A stretch of DNA of 64,000 nucleotides from Hysterangium stoloniferum (lineage: Eukaryota > Basidiomycota > Agaricomycetes > Hysterangiales > Hysterangiaceae), in contig WHVD01000004.1 in the NCBI GenBank assembly GCA_015178975.1, forward strand, positions 1,736,001-1,800,000. Reading direction: 5' to 3'. Below the pieces are notes generated by a model. It did not search any database and was not told the DNA's origin. It worked only from the letters and a program-made list of their open reading frames with translations. Shown here in pieces: positions 42,494 to 55,484 of the stretch. The translations under genes and the position numbers were made by a program. Every line of letters begins with the position of its first letter. Within the stretch, counting starts at the first letter, position 1.

Positions 42494-45400
42494 GGGGAAC
42501 TTGAGGGAGTGTGAATCAGCAGTAGTAGAAGGAGGGCCCAGATGGATCGGTCCACTATATATTGAGCTAAGGCTTATAGGACACAAAATTGCCAGACCCG
42601 CCGGGCGGGACAGCAGATAAAGTTGCGGTATTTTAGACTACAAGCAGAAAAAAGATATAAAGCCGAACGTGTTGCATAATTGCACCGAAATCGGCACGTT
42701 TACCACGCCTGAAATTAATAAACGCAGGCCTATGGCCCATCCGAAGAATGGGCAGGCTGGAACAAAAAGGGTCACAGTTCGAATCTGGAATCAGGCACTG
42801 GCCCCCGCTTACCAGGCTGGTCGCAAAACGGAGAAATCAACATGGCTGAGGCACACGTAAAAGTGGATTCGGAAGGATACCGTTAAAAACCATTACTAAA
42901 TAGAGAGAGGAGCCACCCATGACTTGCCAGGTAATTTGTCCCTGAATAACTTACGAAGATGCATACGCATGTCTATTTTGCACGGGCGGCCGCGCTTGTG
43001 CCATCGTGGCATACCGCTGATACCACTAAATTTTCACACGGGGAAATGGTCCTTTATCTCATATAGTCACAAATGGAATGTGAGTTATCGTGAACAACGA
43101 ATAATAATCTGGAACAATTTCCCGAGACATCGCCGAAAAAGCAGGTGCCGCGACTTCCGCACGAGATCGGCTGGGAAAACCCTTCCTATTTAATATTATA
43201 AATGCTCAGGCCTGTCTGTCATGACGTCTGTGCTCGCGTGCGGTGCAATTCGTCGTTTTAAGCGCATTTATTCCACGGTAGCTATGTAGTGGAATTATAA
43301 TGAAAAATCAAAATAAAAGGACAGCGCAACTAATGATTTGTGGGAGCTTCTCCTAACTTGTATCCCATTGTTGAGCTCATTTGACTCAGGAACGTGAAAC
43401 ATCACAAGACATAAGTGTACATTGGCTCCTTGGTACAGGCGCACAATTAATCAATTCATAGTATAACATTAAAGGGTACCATCGACGTGAGTGCTAAAAT
43501 GACAATGCTTCACTGAAGCAACACAAAGTATTGTTATCTGAAATGAGAAGTCAGATCTTCAAACATGCAGTGAATCACATCTCAAGCGAATGAGGCAATA
43601 AAATGGAACCGAATATTGCATGTGCAAGATGACAGTTAAGTATTGATAAGAGCGCATCTGGTAAGCCAGCCGGCGCCGTGACACGGCTTGATGTATGAAG
43701 ATTCTAGTAGATGCCATATGCACCGCAATTCATTACATTTGTACATTCCGATTGCATATCTCGATGATCCTCATTGCAAATGCGTGGGGTATTTGATTTT
43801 CTGACAGTTTCTGACGGTCGGTGCCAGCGAGAACTTCGGTCGACGCAATGGATCTAGCCTACTTTCATTTTAGTGGATCGGGTCCATCGAAGTCAATCAC
43901 TTCATGGTTGATAGGGTGCTGCTAGCGCCGTTGTCATGACCGTGACGGCGGCCTCAAGTTTAACTCTTGTAGAGGTCAGCAACAAGTGCTTATAGCCGCC
44001 GGCCGTAAAGGACCCGTGACCATGCCGAGTCATTTCTCACAGGAAGCATCCAGACTTACAGATTATGATTGACAGACAGCTCATTTTGTGAAGTGCCGCA
44101 ATTTGCTTTTCTGCAGTATCACCGATATCCACTAATTAAATACAGATTCTTGGCTATAGGTACAACATTGAACTTTAGAAGGAATCGGACACTAGTATGT
44201 TTTCGATAGGAGTCGGGTCGAACAAGACAATCGATATTAGGGTGGGGTGGCGATAACACCTAAATGCAGATTCCGACAAAATTCATTACAGCATGGCATG
44301 TCGTAATCTCTGAATACAGGAGACAATAGGGGGACAAAGGTTCTGGCCCATATCCCCACTGCACATGTTTTTCGTTCTGTTCCTTCCGGAAAAACTGAAA
44401 TGAAATTCATAATGTGTCCTGAAGCCCATTGAATAACCTTTTCAGTCACTCGCAGTAATGACAATATTGTATGGTACTATTTGCGATTCAAAGAGCATTT
44501 AACTTACAAGCACTTATAGGATTTTCCCAAACTGATATCAGTGCTTTCACTATTTGATTGTGTACCCTAGACTTGAATCTAACTCCTTCTATAATGTAAA
44601 TCGAAACTAAATATAACCTGATGGGAGCCTTGTTCAGTGTGTTACGAAAACAGGTGATACCTTAGCTGTGATAAGAAATGCAGATCGCGTGTTACTTTTT
44701 GATCCATGCCTTATTTCAAATTCAAGCTCATATATTGGAACACCCTTCCGCTAGTTGAATGAATTTTTATGCGACCACTTCACCCTGAGTAATATCTTCA
44801 CAGCCTTTCCGGCATGTTAATGTCGTCGCTGATGCGGGTACCCCTGGCTGCGCCATCGGCACCCACTTGTCCTTTGCCAACCTGAGTTACTTTGAAAGCC
44901 TATCTAGGAGGATTGCCGATCAAATCGTTCCCTGTTAACGTTATCATCATAATACGCGCCATGCGGATCTTCACTCTATAGAATTATATAATTTTGGAGA
45001 GAAAGCTACACGTCTTTTAAGAATTATTCAAAAAGTCTCTTTGTTTTTCTGGATGGCCTCTCTCCTTCTGGAGGACAATTGAGTAGTTTGGGACAGGATA
45101 GAGATTAAGTTATAACTTCGTTCAAACTTCATGGGATGTAGTACTTGGGGCAATATCCACCCATATGGTATCCCAAACTAAAACAAGGTGACTCGAGGCT
45201 ACTCGAGGCTACCTGAGACCTTGATCCAACAGGTTCCGTGGGCCATTAGATCAGGCACGGCTGCATTTAAGCTTCAACTTCTCGAGCCTCTAAGTTTAGC
45301 GGGCTGTGAAGCGTGTAATCTCACACCCTTCCATCCTCGAGATTATCTTGTTAGCCGCCAGGGGTGCTCGCACATCTGTCTATTCCTACTCTGTCCTGGG

Positions 45401-48400
45401 ACGAACCCGCCATATCTAACGATGGCGCCATTAACACCTACCTCTACTAGACAAAGTTTTAGCGTCCGATGCTTAATACTTGCCATCGAGGGGAAGGTCC
45501 ATCTGTTTGCTTTGCTTAGTGAACTGTGCCGTAATTTTGCATTTTGTCCGTTGGAAACGTAGCTGGACTCTTCCCAGATGCTAGTGCGACAATGCGTGTG
45601 TCAGCCATCAAGGAAGGATGAACGTTCCGGACCGGCTGCCAATAAAGAGAGAGGGCAGCCCTTACAGGCAGTGATGTATTCCTAAGAAGACAGAAATGCG
45701 ACTGAAAGTCTCGTGGGGTAGCTCTGATCATCTTGCAATATTTTGTAATTGACAAATAACTGACAAAAAGCTGCCATAATGTACTGCTTATTTTTCTGTA
45801 GTATTGTACTCCTAGAGATTCTCATGATCAGCTGTCGCCTTACCTATGCGTTGACTTCAGCTAATGCGGTGCATTCAAGATGTGACTGTATCAGTTCACT
45901 AAAAAACAATATTGTACTATCTGCATCAAAAATCCATAAAGATGCTGTATAATTGTCATATCGATGCACATACGGGAGTCTCCATATTCGGAAACCATAA
46001 AGCAATATAAGTTGTACTCTCCACCCCAACTTCTGCGTCTTAAGTGCCACCTGTCTCAGACCCAATACTGGACACCGAATAGTCTCCTATCTCGCATGAG
46101 CATGACAGGTTTCTCCGGTCGATATGGTGGGGAAAAACAAAGGGGGGAGGGGGTGGTTCTTAAATTTAATGTTGCTATGGTAAGTGTAAATACGAAAGTG
46201 GGTGACGGACGAAGGATATTATATCTAGAAGAGGTTCGCAAAATATCTAAAGGTAGGGTATTAAAGAGGCAATTAGCGCGAATGTAGAAACGGCCACCTG
46301 AACATCTGAATATTTCATATAAAGTTAAGGACAAACAATCATAAAAAAAATAAACGCTTCGACCACTCAATGTCTCCAAGCGAGTTTTAGGCTCTTTCTT
46401 GCCTGAGGTAACCACTGGCACCTCTTTGGACCAGGCACAAATTAAATATGAGGACAGAATTTATGAGAACCAAAAATACGTCTATATATCCCACTTTAAG
46501 TTTCCTCTTAAATAATTATCAAGCCGTTTAGAGTCTATTGAGCATAGTCGGTTGGTAAAGGTTAGGAACTGGGCCTGAATTACATTTTCTCTATGGAGAT
46601 AAACGAATAGACAGGCCATAATAGAGTAATAAGAGTAATAAGAGTATTTCACTGTTTATCACTATTCCAACCACCGTTGTTACGTACGTACCGACAGATG
46701 TTTGAAAGTGTGACTGATGATGAGCAACCTGAAATTCATACTCTTTCAGGTTTACAATTTACACCCAAGCTGTCTTAGCTTACACTATTAGTGTAACAGT
46801 TTTTAAGTCCAGAAAAATTTACTGACAAGGCTGGAAAATTATTAAAGTTCTGCATAATAATAAATTTATTCGAGACGAAGTCTAAGGACGAATGATTCCG
46901 ACTTGGTGTTTATTAATTAATTTTAATTCGTTCCCACACAATGCCACTTCTTTACCACGCATTGATGCACGGTATTCGGACATCATACTATATTAATTAC
47001 TTGAGAATCCCCGATTTACCACCGTTATTTATTGAACCACCGTGTGGATGTCGACAGGTCCCATTGAACCCGTTCTCGGTTTGAGAGCTAATGAAAAAAA
47101 CCTTAATAATTCCGGGCCGTCGGCACCTTCTCGGCCCGGTTAGGATCATGATATTTTGCATTGTCATCGATGTGATGAGGTAATGAGAAAATTCAATGTC
47201 ACTAGCGATCACGATCACCGCACAAAAAAAAAAATTACTGCGATACACCTTTGATTATTTTTTATTTTTGCGGTTCATTTCCATTGGATAGACAAAATAC
47301 ACGGATCATATTTTGTGAAGAGCGTGTTAGTATACCTTTTTTTCCCTGCGACGTCTAATTACTTGCACGGCTTGCTGCATCGACGACAGTGCGAATGAGC
47401 TTTGAACTAGAATTACGTAAGTGGAACTACCAACTTATGTATGTCACTGTGAAAGCAACCGATCAAATCATGGGGATAGCCGTTTACACGGCGATCGGTA
47501 GCTGCTATCCCAAACTATGTTGAAAGCTCGTTTGCTTACTTACCGGTTGATTTAAGAATTGTTGGTTCATGCTGCCCAATGTGATTCGTGCGAGTCATGG
47601 TTGGCCGTGATATGCCTGGGCAAACTGAAGGAAACCGATTCCATGTCCGTCGGAGCACCATGAAGAGAATATGACACGGCTAATAACTCACCAATATGTA
47701 AAGTTAGGCTTTCACAACTTTACGAACCAGAATTTTTCAAGTTTTGTCGTAAAAGTACTGGGATTAGGACGGGCGCCCAGATCAAATCCACCACATCCAC
47801 GTTCCTTGAACCACTGGGATGTCATCATAGTCAAATTTCGCGCATTTTTTAGGTATACGGGCCTGGCATCTTTAAGGCGGTTTGTGAGGACACTGATTCG
47901 GGCACATCAGACCTTCTGTGATATCTGGTTCTTAGATGCGCTCCTCGGGCAGGCTACATAACATATCAAAGTGGTCAAACAGCCGGCATCTCTCGGATGG
48001 CGAAGAATATCTATGGATATGCGAGACTGTAGCGAGATGTGATCATTTTAATCTACTGGCTTACAAGATATTTCTGGCTACTTGTTCCACTGGGCATACA
48101 TCACCTCTATTCAATGTGATGTTCTACCGTCGCATTTTGCTAGGGTTCTTACACATATTTTCATGTCAGCTTTGAGTCGGTTCTACAGTCTGGTTATCTG
48201 CGCCAATCGGACATGCCAAAAAAATACAGCGGAGAAGCCGACAACAGCCATTCGTCGAATATTGATAGAGAAGCAGTGGGGTTGAAAAATATTTCTGGCG
48301 TCCGCAAAAACGACCTGTTCTTGGTCAAAAATCATACCTGAACTAAAAAATAGTCCAAGCAAATGAGTGTCCCTTAGATAGATAGATGAACTGAACTTCC

Positions 48401-51119
48401 GGAAGGGTGCAATGACTACCCAGAGCAGAACCAAACAACCATGAAAAATTATGTCGACGCGAAAGAGAACCATGATGGAGTTGGGAAATTAAACGGAGTT
48501 AAGGAGATTGCTATTCGGTTTACAGACGGTTAACTCACCAATACATTCGCACCATCGTTATTAGTTGCCTATCACATGAGAAAATGGAAATCATCGCTAA
48601 AACCTTTGAATGCGGGGTAATATCTTTTCCATCAAGTTAATGAGCGAGGGATGCTGTCATTTATCTTGTTTGTAATTGATTGGATTGCCGAGTCGGTCGG
48701 CATTTGGCAATCGAAGTCAACTCTCACGGCTGATGATTGCCTCGAGTAAGCATGGCAAGCGCCTTTTCGATAGGCATTCCTGTCCAAGTAAGTGACAACT
48801 TCTTTGTGATGCACCGATCTTGTGGAGTGGCTTGTATGAATCGCGAATGGGGCGCATAAATATAACCGTAATCTCTTCCCGGTGGAAGAATCTAAATGCA
48901 TTCAGAGGCATGGGAGTGGCTGCACTTGAGATCCAGACTCCCTTCACCCGTATCATGAGATACTCAGTGAGATTAAGGCTGCCGCCATCAAATTTCTTTG
49001 TCGTTTAAACGGATTATGCATCACCCCATCGTGGGTCTATGATTGAAGCAGTCCTTCTATAGTTTCCCTCAGCGACAAGTACACTGTCTTTCCTCTCACG
49101 GACTACTACCGATTTGTACCTTATGTGATTGACAATTAGTATCTAGTCCCAGAAAAGAACCTACAGCTCCGAAACATATACCTTAGGGTGGTGAATGTGA
49201 TTCTTGGGCTACGGCAGGCAGCAAAAATATAAGGGATGAGGGCTTAGGAGCTAGTGAGTGACTACAAGTAAGGGAGTCATAACCATTGTTCCACAAGTTT
49301 CATCTCCGTGAATTACTTGTTTCAAGGAAAGCATGTCTAAGTTCAGGACTGTCACCTCAAGGTTCATTCTTCACAGCTTAGAAACTCATTAAAACGTGGG
49401 TATTGTTCCTCAAGTTGTATCCAACAATCTTTGCACAATAAATCATCAATATAGACATATAGACATATCATGTCCGGCACACAGCACCGCCCCCTGAACC
49501 CGTGTTGCTTCAACTTTAATAACGTTTTCGATCTTACCTGTAGTCGAAATGTTCGGGGGAAATGGATGCGAAGTGACATCATAGTGGCAGTTAAAATAAT
49601 CCAACATATTCAGGGTCCTTCTATATCTACTTGAAGTATAGTAAACAACAGGTTATTTAGATCTATAATTTTTGACCTGAATAGTTATTTATTGAATAAA
49701 GTATAAAATGGTCAGAGGAGTGAATTAACTGCTCCGTTAAAAAATTACTGTAAGACCATTTGTATATCTCCTACTACGATTTACCACTGCGTTTATCCTA
49801 AATGTTGTCAAAAAAATCCCCTTGCACATTTCCATTGTCACAGAATTTTTGGCTCTCTACTGGTATCCTAAAATAACGAGTAAATCTCGAGAGCTGGAGA
49901 CTTCTTTGAAGAACAGAGCATGAGTCTCGAGCTCAATCATTCCTCAAAGCTTTATGCATCATGCTAGGAGACATCTATTATTATCATGGTGGTAAGAAGT
50001 ACTCCAAGTGATGTTTTGTTTTGATCGGCAGTTCACAGAAAGAATACACGCTTTCTACAAACCAAGCATGTCGCGTGCAAATGACACGGAGATATCAGGA
50101 AAGGTTTCGAGAGGTCTACTTTAGTCTTATATCCGAGCCCCCGATACCACAGAGCATATTAATATGGCAAATTCCTTCTCATCCAACTCAACAGCCAGTT
50201 GGTTCAAAGCACAGTTATTGAGTATATTGGGGAAGAAGTTAAATAATTTGACAGGGATGCTGCACTTCATTGAGCGTGCACTGATTTTGCTGTGCAGCTG
50301 CATTTGGTGATACATTTTACTCCATTTCTCCCCGAATATGTTGCCATGATATTAAGTCCACCATTTATTGAACCTACATTTATATATTAATTAGTTGTAA
50401 TCTAAACGAGAGTTCATCGCCCTCTCGAAGTGTTTGCCTCATTTCAATCGAAAAAAAAAGTAGTCCATACGGCTAATGTTGAGTGTTCGAGCCCGGGTTT
50501 AAAATTTGAATGTTCAGAACATCTTACGACATTCCTACACCAGCGGCTGTCAGTGGACCCTGCATCACATGCGGCGAAAAAAGTGCCTCAGCATACATCT
50601 AACTGACCTGGAAAATTTTATCAATTGACGAATATGCATGATACGTACATACTTAGTGCTCTGGATAAGAGAAGAAGGGGTTAATATACTTATGTTATGG
50701 CTGCAATGATGATTGACTGTCTGGTTTGTTTCTAGGGCTTCGACTTCTCTGTCGGCGAAAGCACTCCTTGACACCTTCTACGGATAACGGCAATTCAGTT
50801 CTGCGGGATTCCGGCTTGATTCCGCAGCCAAAATCTTCGTTTATGTACTGTTCTTCCTACAACTAATGTCATGTGTACCCAAATACTTAAATCTATTACT
50901 GCTTCAGGAAATGTTTTCTCCTCACATGACACTGGCTATTAGTCGTGAATTCGAGTACACTGCAACAAAATATATAGAAGGAATGTTATGGCATCACTAT
51001 GAAAGGCTGAATAATCTTCGAATGATCGAACCCAGTCTTTCAATGCATAAAAGGCGACCAGGAAGGGTCTCAATTTCAAGTGATTCCCCCAGGGTAAATT
51101 TTTCAAACCACAAAGAAAA
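42494..51119. other. long stretch without recognisable genes
   Basis: About 8.6 kb of AT-leaning DNA with only short, overlapping frames on both strands, none with family motifs. The longest frames (45188-45562, 45964-46287, 47671-47961) show no conserved features. 45190-45212 holds a small direct repeat (TGACTCGAGGCTACTCGAGGC) and 46624-46645 a short AATAAGAGT repeat. No transposon ends noticed. It may be old, decayed repeat DNA. Confidence 0.5.
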
Positions 51120-51860
51120 ATGAAGATTTCAGCCATTGTAATCACTGGAGTTAGCCTTGCGAGGGGCGCATTTTCTGTTGTAAGTTGACCCCTTAATAAG
51201 CATTATAATGTGATTGATTAACGAGGCCACAGCCCGCTGGAACCCCCACCGCCGCTGCTCCTCAGGCAACTGAATCCCTCGGATGGGGTCAGCATTGGTC
51301 AGTGCCCTAACTTTGCACACACATTACCGGTGCTGAAAATTACCACATCAGGATTAAATCTTCTGTGACTTTAGTTCCTCTCATGTAATTATTTTCAACT
51401 AACCTTAAAGTATACAGACCGGCCTGTTCCTACAGGCTGCCCCTCCCTGGACTCCCGGTGATGCCGTCTTAGGCCCCGCTACATCCGCCGGAGAATTCAA
51501 CATTGTCACGACTTCCCTTGTCGACACAGTCCATACCCCCAATTTCCTGTATGCAACCGTGGCACCTAAGACTACCGGTGCTGCCAAGCTCAAGTTATCA
51601 TTCGCCTCTGGTGACTTAACCCCAGCCTCTGGTGGTGTGTTCGCCTGGTCTGGAAGCAGTAAAGCTTTGACCTGGAGCCGTGCTGACTCTACCTTCACTG
51701 TGAGGACTTGTAAAAAAAACTATTCTTGGCATATTTACATAGCCTGTATTAGGGATGGATCACCTGCGGTCGCGTCATCTACGCCAACCTCGATCCGGCT
51801 GTCCCTTCTGGGTGCACCTCCGTCGACATTGCATCTCATCAATCTAAATTTGCCAGCTAA
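51120..51860 (+). pseudogene. small secreted protein gene with one frame-breaking duplication
   Basis: Family unknown. Four exons fit: 51120-51179 (signal peptide MKISAIVITGVSLARGAFS), 51233-51364, 51411-51699 and 51753-51860, with GT-AG introns of 43-53 bp. The mature part looks like a beta-rich extracellular protein: PPWTPGDAVLGPATSAGEFN, VHTPNFLYATVAPK, LKLSFASGDLTPASGG, WITCGRVIYANL, and ends HQSKFAS. In exon 2 the word GGTCAG occurs twice, 10 bp apart (GGTCAGCATTGGTCAG), and this 10-bp duplication shifts the frame between TESLGWGQ and CPNFAHTLPVLKI; without it, length would be ~192 residues and all phases agree. So a recently disabled host gene, or a sequencing or allelic variant. CATAAAAGG at ~51047 may be the promoter box. 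Confidence 0.65.
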
Positions 51861-53075
51861 TTATTTTCTTGTGTAATTATACTCGGAAATGTGAAATACA
51901 TGAAATTTCTTGCCTTTCGGTATATTGCTGATTCACTCGCTCATAATTGGGCGTCTTCATTCCTGGCTGTTTGCGAATGTGATATGCTACCCCGCTCGGC
52001 CCACAGCATAAGAGTATTGACTCCGGGGTCGTGTCTCTACTAGGAGGTAAAAATTATGGCTAAACGAATGTGACATCCCAGTGAAGGTCAATTATTCACT
52101 TCTACAAGTATTTTGGATCTCGATGCTGTAACGTGAGTCACGCGCTGAAAGTTAACGCACTTCAAATGTATTCTGTTATATCCCATTATCTCTATACGTT
52201 ATGGACAGCGGCATTAGGGCCACGATTAATAGAAAGCTTGCTGCAGTTGAAGAACTGGCAAATCATGGCGAGAAGTGGAAAACGTGGAAGGGTCGTTCGA
52301 GTCTATTATCAATTTTGAAGGCAAGCATATTGCCAAAGCATACTGACACTACTGTTTTTCGCCCTGCCAATATGAAAACGTTTTCGCCAGGTCACCTCTT
52401 AACCAGTGGTGAAGAACTTGAGAATTTGGAAACACAGGAAGCACTTTTAAATTAGCGCTTAGCTCGTAAAAGACCATTAAATTGGAATTACGACACGAAT
52501 ATTCGAATAGTTACTACAAAGAGCCATACAACATACCATCAGACACAAATTAAACGATTAGCTACTACAAAGATGCATAAAAAACCCTTATAGGCTTACG
52601 CCTTCGTTCCCTTTTTCTGACCATCGCAGCGCTTCGTATGAGCGTTTCGATAGTCTTTGCGCCCAAAGAAATCGTTACTGTGAAACTATCCCATTATCTC
52701 TCGATACACAAGCATGAACCTCACCGCAACTCACCATTTGGGACATTTGTGAGTTTTCTGTGAAGTTTCCTTGTCGATGTGCATTCTTGTACGCTCGCTT
52801 GCTGCTGGGTCGTTGAAGACTGAGTTGAGATACGATGCAACAGGCTTACCACGTGATACACATGAACTCCTTCATTCTATCACCTGGACGCCTCAAAAGC
52901 AGTTTGCACATGCATGGCTCGCCTCTGGGCGTTGGGCGACATCTTTTGGAGAGACATACTTCGGGAATCCGAATGATCTTGTGTCTATCCGTGACATTGT
53001 CCGCCTCGGCGTTACTTTTACGGAGTATTCTTGAATCAGAATCCACCTACATAGATGGTATTGAGCGCGAGAGGG
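51861..53075. other. two coding-like but unrecognised frames
   Basis: 52201-52455 (plus, 84 codons, with LAAVEELANHGEKWKTW) and 52771-53034 (plus, 87 codons, with LLHSITWTPQKQFAHAWLA and SFGETYFGNPNDLVSI). The second looks like an exon in its codon use, but no flanking exons or family could be assigned. Confidence 0.35.
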
Positions 53076-53941
53076 TTATACACAGTTAAGGGAACGCACT
53101 GTGATGGTTGCGTCTTGGATGTTCGGTAAAAATTCGGTGTCAAAACTGGTTACATCGCCATCTAAATGCAATGCATCATACGAAGCATTGTTGTAAATTG
53201 GATGCCTTTGCGATGAAATATTTGACTGATGTATATCGAGATGTTCATAAAAGGGACTGTCCACGGGAAAAGCAGGAACTTCAACTATATTAGAGGACAA
53301 GTGACTCAAAATCCGAATATTAAATTATAAATTACCTGTAATAGACGCAGGCGAACCTCCCAAATAGTTGATTATCCCCTCATGGTGACAAGGAGACCCT
53401 ACTGTACACATATGTCAAGCACATCATGTCATCATGTCAGCGAGGCCACATACCAGACAGAACAATGGCCCCAATACGGGATGCTAACGAATCCTCGTAA
53501 TGTCGACGAAGGAGACTGTTCTCGACAACGTTGGGCGTACTGAGGAAATTACCCTCATGAAAGCCTTCGTGGATACAGCCTTGAGCAGTAGCAGTGTTTG
53601 GGACTATAAGTAGGCGATGTCAGTGTGGATACAACATTTGAAGGTTACATCAAACATCCAAGGCTTTAAACGAATGACTTACTTTGGATAATGGAAGAGT
53701 CGCGATGAGGGGCGCTCATGGAAGGCATATAATCCGCTGCGTTTGCTGTGAAATGGGTCCCGTTCCATAACTGAGACCGCAAGGCCACCGAGTTGTCAGT
53801 CGCGATATCATACGAGGCTGAATATTCATGGAAAGAGCGCATCAGTATGGTGTGTATTGGGTATAAAATCGATGTACTAATATCGATTCCATTTGGACTA
53901 GACTCGGCAACGGATGTGACGAAAGAATGGGGCTGATGCAC
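53076..53941 (-). CDS. unknown multi-exon protein-coding gene (5' end not found)
   Basis: Four minus-strand exons join in consistent phase: 53941-53683, 53603-53454, 53401-53336 and 53284-53076 (stop), with introns of 79, 52 and 51 bp, all GT-AG. That is 227 residues, and the frame stays open further upstream to about 54000 with LPVPFPLNVHQPHSF, but has no ATG there, so a first exon is missing. The protein is rich in Ser, Asn and His: DISTSILYPIHTILM, RSQLWNGTHF, GCIHEGFHEGNF, NYLGGSPASI, PIYNNASYDALHLDGDV. I recognise no domain. Phase agreement over three introns argues strongly that it is (or recently was) a real gene. 53941 is where the clear frame begins, not a proven start. Confidence 0.6.
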
Positions 53942-54453
53942 ATTGAGAGGAAAAGGTACAGGAAGATTGGATCGCGTCCTATTGCTGGTTGAAGGGTATC
54001 GTCATGCCCAAATGTTCAGAGGGAGACTTCTGCTGCATGGGCTTTATGAGGTAGTGAAACTGGGTACCAGTAGGTTATGGGATAGGGATCCATACACTAC
54101 CGCCACGCGAAGGAAAAGGCTCTACATCGCAGTAATGCCTAAGGACGAAGATGATTGTCAGCACAGTGTTGAAATTCAAGACCCATATTATTAGGGAGTC
54201 ATAGATAAGTATAACAGACTGAGTAACATAGTAACCGACTTTTAGTATTTATACAAGGTAAGTCCTACATCCCCGTGTGTCCACAAGTTCCGGAGACCAC
54301 CCCTTTGTCATTCTAAGTATAGACACTGTTGTCCGTGATGCTTTCCAACACTCCTCCTCAGTGTGGACAACAGTTAAGGTAAGCTACTCCTCACGCGTGG
54401 GAGTCTTCCTTCGGATGAGTCTCTAGACGCCTGTCTCCGGAATAAATTCGGGA
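53942..54453. other. upstream of the unknown gene; 5' exon expected here
   Basis: A plus-strand frame at 53943-54194 is probably non-coding. No start exon could be chosen. GTGTGGACAACAGTTAAGG near 54361 looks like repeat DNA. Confidence 0.3.
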
Positions 54454-54672
54454 TCAAATGAGAACGCGTGTGGGGGGAGAGAAGTAGAAACAGGCCATGG
54501 CTAAGCATTCACCACCCACAACATCAGTGAGATAGTGATGTGTGTGGGACATCATTGCCCAGTATAGAATGATTGAACATATGTTGTTTTGCCCTGCATG
54601 CCACATTATAGACCTGCGAAAATGCGCCGATTCATGTGTCCGCAGATGCTGGCCCAAAATTGGAGGGAGCAT
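54454..54672 (-). pseudogene. possible fragment of an inositolphosphorylceramide-synthase / PAP2-type gene
   Basis: The minus strand reads LYWAMMSHTHHYLTDVVGGE, close to the catalytic THHY-x3-D motif of Aur1-type phosphotransferases, preceded by a hydrophobic stretch. Only this short segment is convincing; no flanking exons were found. It could be an exon remnant or a chance match. Confidence 0.4.
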
Positions 54673-55484
54673 TTCGGACCAAAAGAAACAGGACAGTGGC
54701 GACTAGGAATGGGGCAATGTGATAGATTGTCCCATATGGCAACTAGGGGACAATGTCTAGCACTGTGTGGGTAAACCGAGTGAGGACATTGGTCTGGAAA
54801 GCTTGCTGAGTTGCACATGACAGGACTGAAGTTCTCCTCCTCAAATCACATAGCTTTGGCACACCGATGAGGGTAAGGGTATTACTTTGATTTTCATAAA
54901 TTTCACATTGATTTGGTCAGAAAAAAAATAATTGTGCTATAAATTTTGTTGCCAAAATGGCCACTCAAAGGTGGGTGCTGTTAAGAACTGAAAACTGACT
55001 AATGTCGGTAGGCCGACGGGGACTGATCGGAAGGACTTGGCTTCAGCTTATGTGCTACGCCCTCGCAAGTAACTGTTGGTGTCCTTAAATTTTGGGCAGG
55101 CAAAGACTAGTCCTAACGAATTCCTCACGGTGAGTTGCTGATCGGGACTGAAGGATAAGTCAAGTGTCAGGCCAAGGGGTCGGGGACCGAGAGTGGGCGA
55201 GTGCATGCAAAGGCGGAGAGCAGGATACCTAGAGTAAGACTTCTAGAGATGTATGTGGGTGTTCTGAGTCGATATTCTGATTGCCTAGTAACTACAACTA
55301 CAGTGGGTTCATATACAAGTTATTGGCATCTAGAAAATACTAACTAAGGGAAGAGCAGAAACATTACTGACAAATAAACTTGACTAGAAACTGGAAGGTT
55401 ACGATAAGTTCAGAGGCCATGATTTAACTGAGAGCGGCATTATGAGAAAAGGAAATAGTCCATGGGTTACAAGTATACAGTATG
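54673..55484. repeat. LTR relics in reverse orientation
   Basis: TGTTAAGAACTGAAAACTG near 54979 looks like an LTR start. The reversed shared signature (GGACTTGGCTTCAGCTTATG...CGCCCTCG) lies at 55033-55065. The rest is unassigned. Confidence 0.45.

Noticed and set aside
45188-45562. 124-codon open frame in the gene-poor stretch
   Set aside because: Non-ATG start, no conserved motif, no splice context.
49364-49582. YVYIDDLLC on the minus strand looks like a copia reverse-transcriptase core
   Set aside because: No neighbouring RT, RNase H or integrase motifs in any frame; most likely chance.
50480-50510. TGTTCGAGCCCGGGT resembles a tRNA B box
   Set aside because: No A box or foldable acceptor, D or anticodon arms at the right distance. 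The same holds for TTCGAAT near 42774 and GGTTCGACC near 39342.
42494-51119. A hidden gene cluster in the long empty stretch
   Set aside because: Frames on both strands were scanned for domain words, splice-linked exons and transposon ends; nothing consistent was found.
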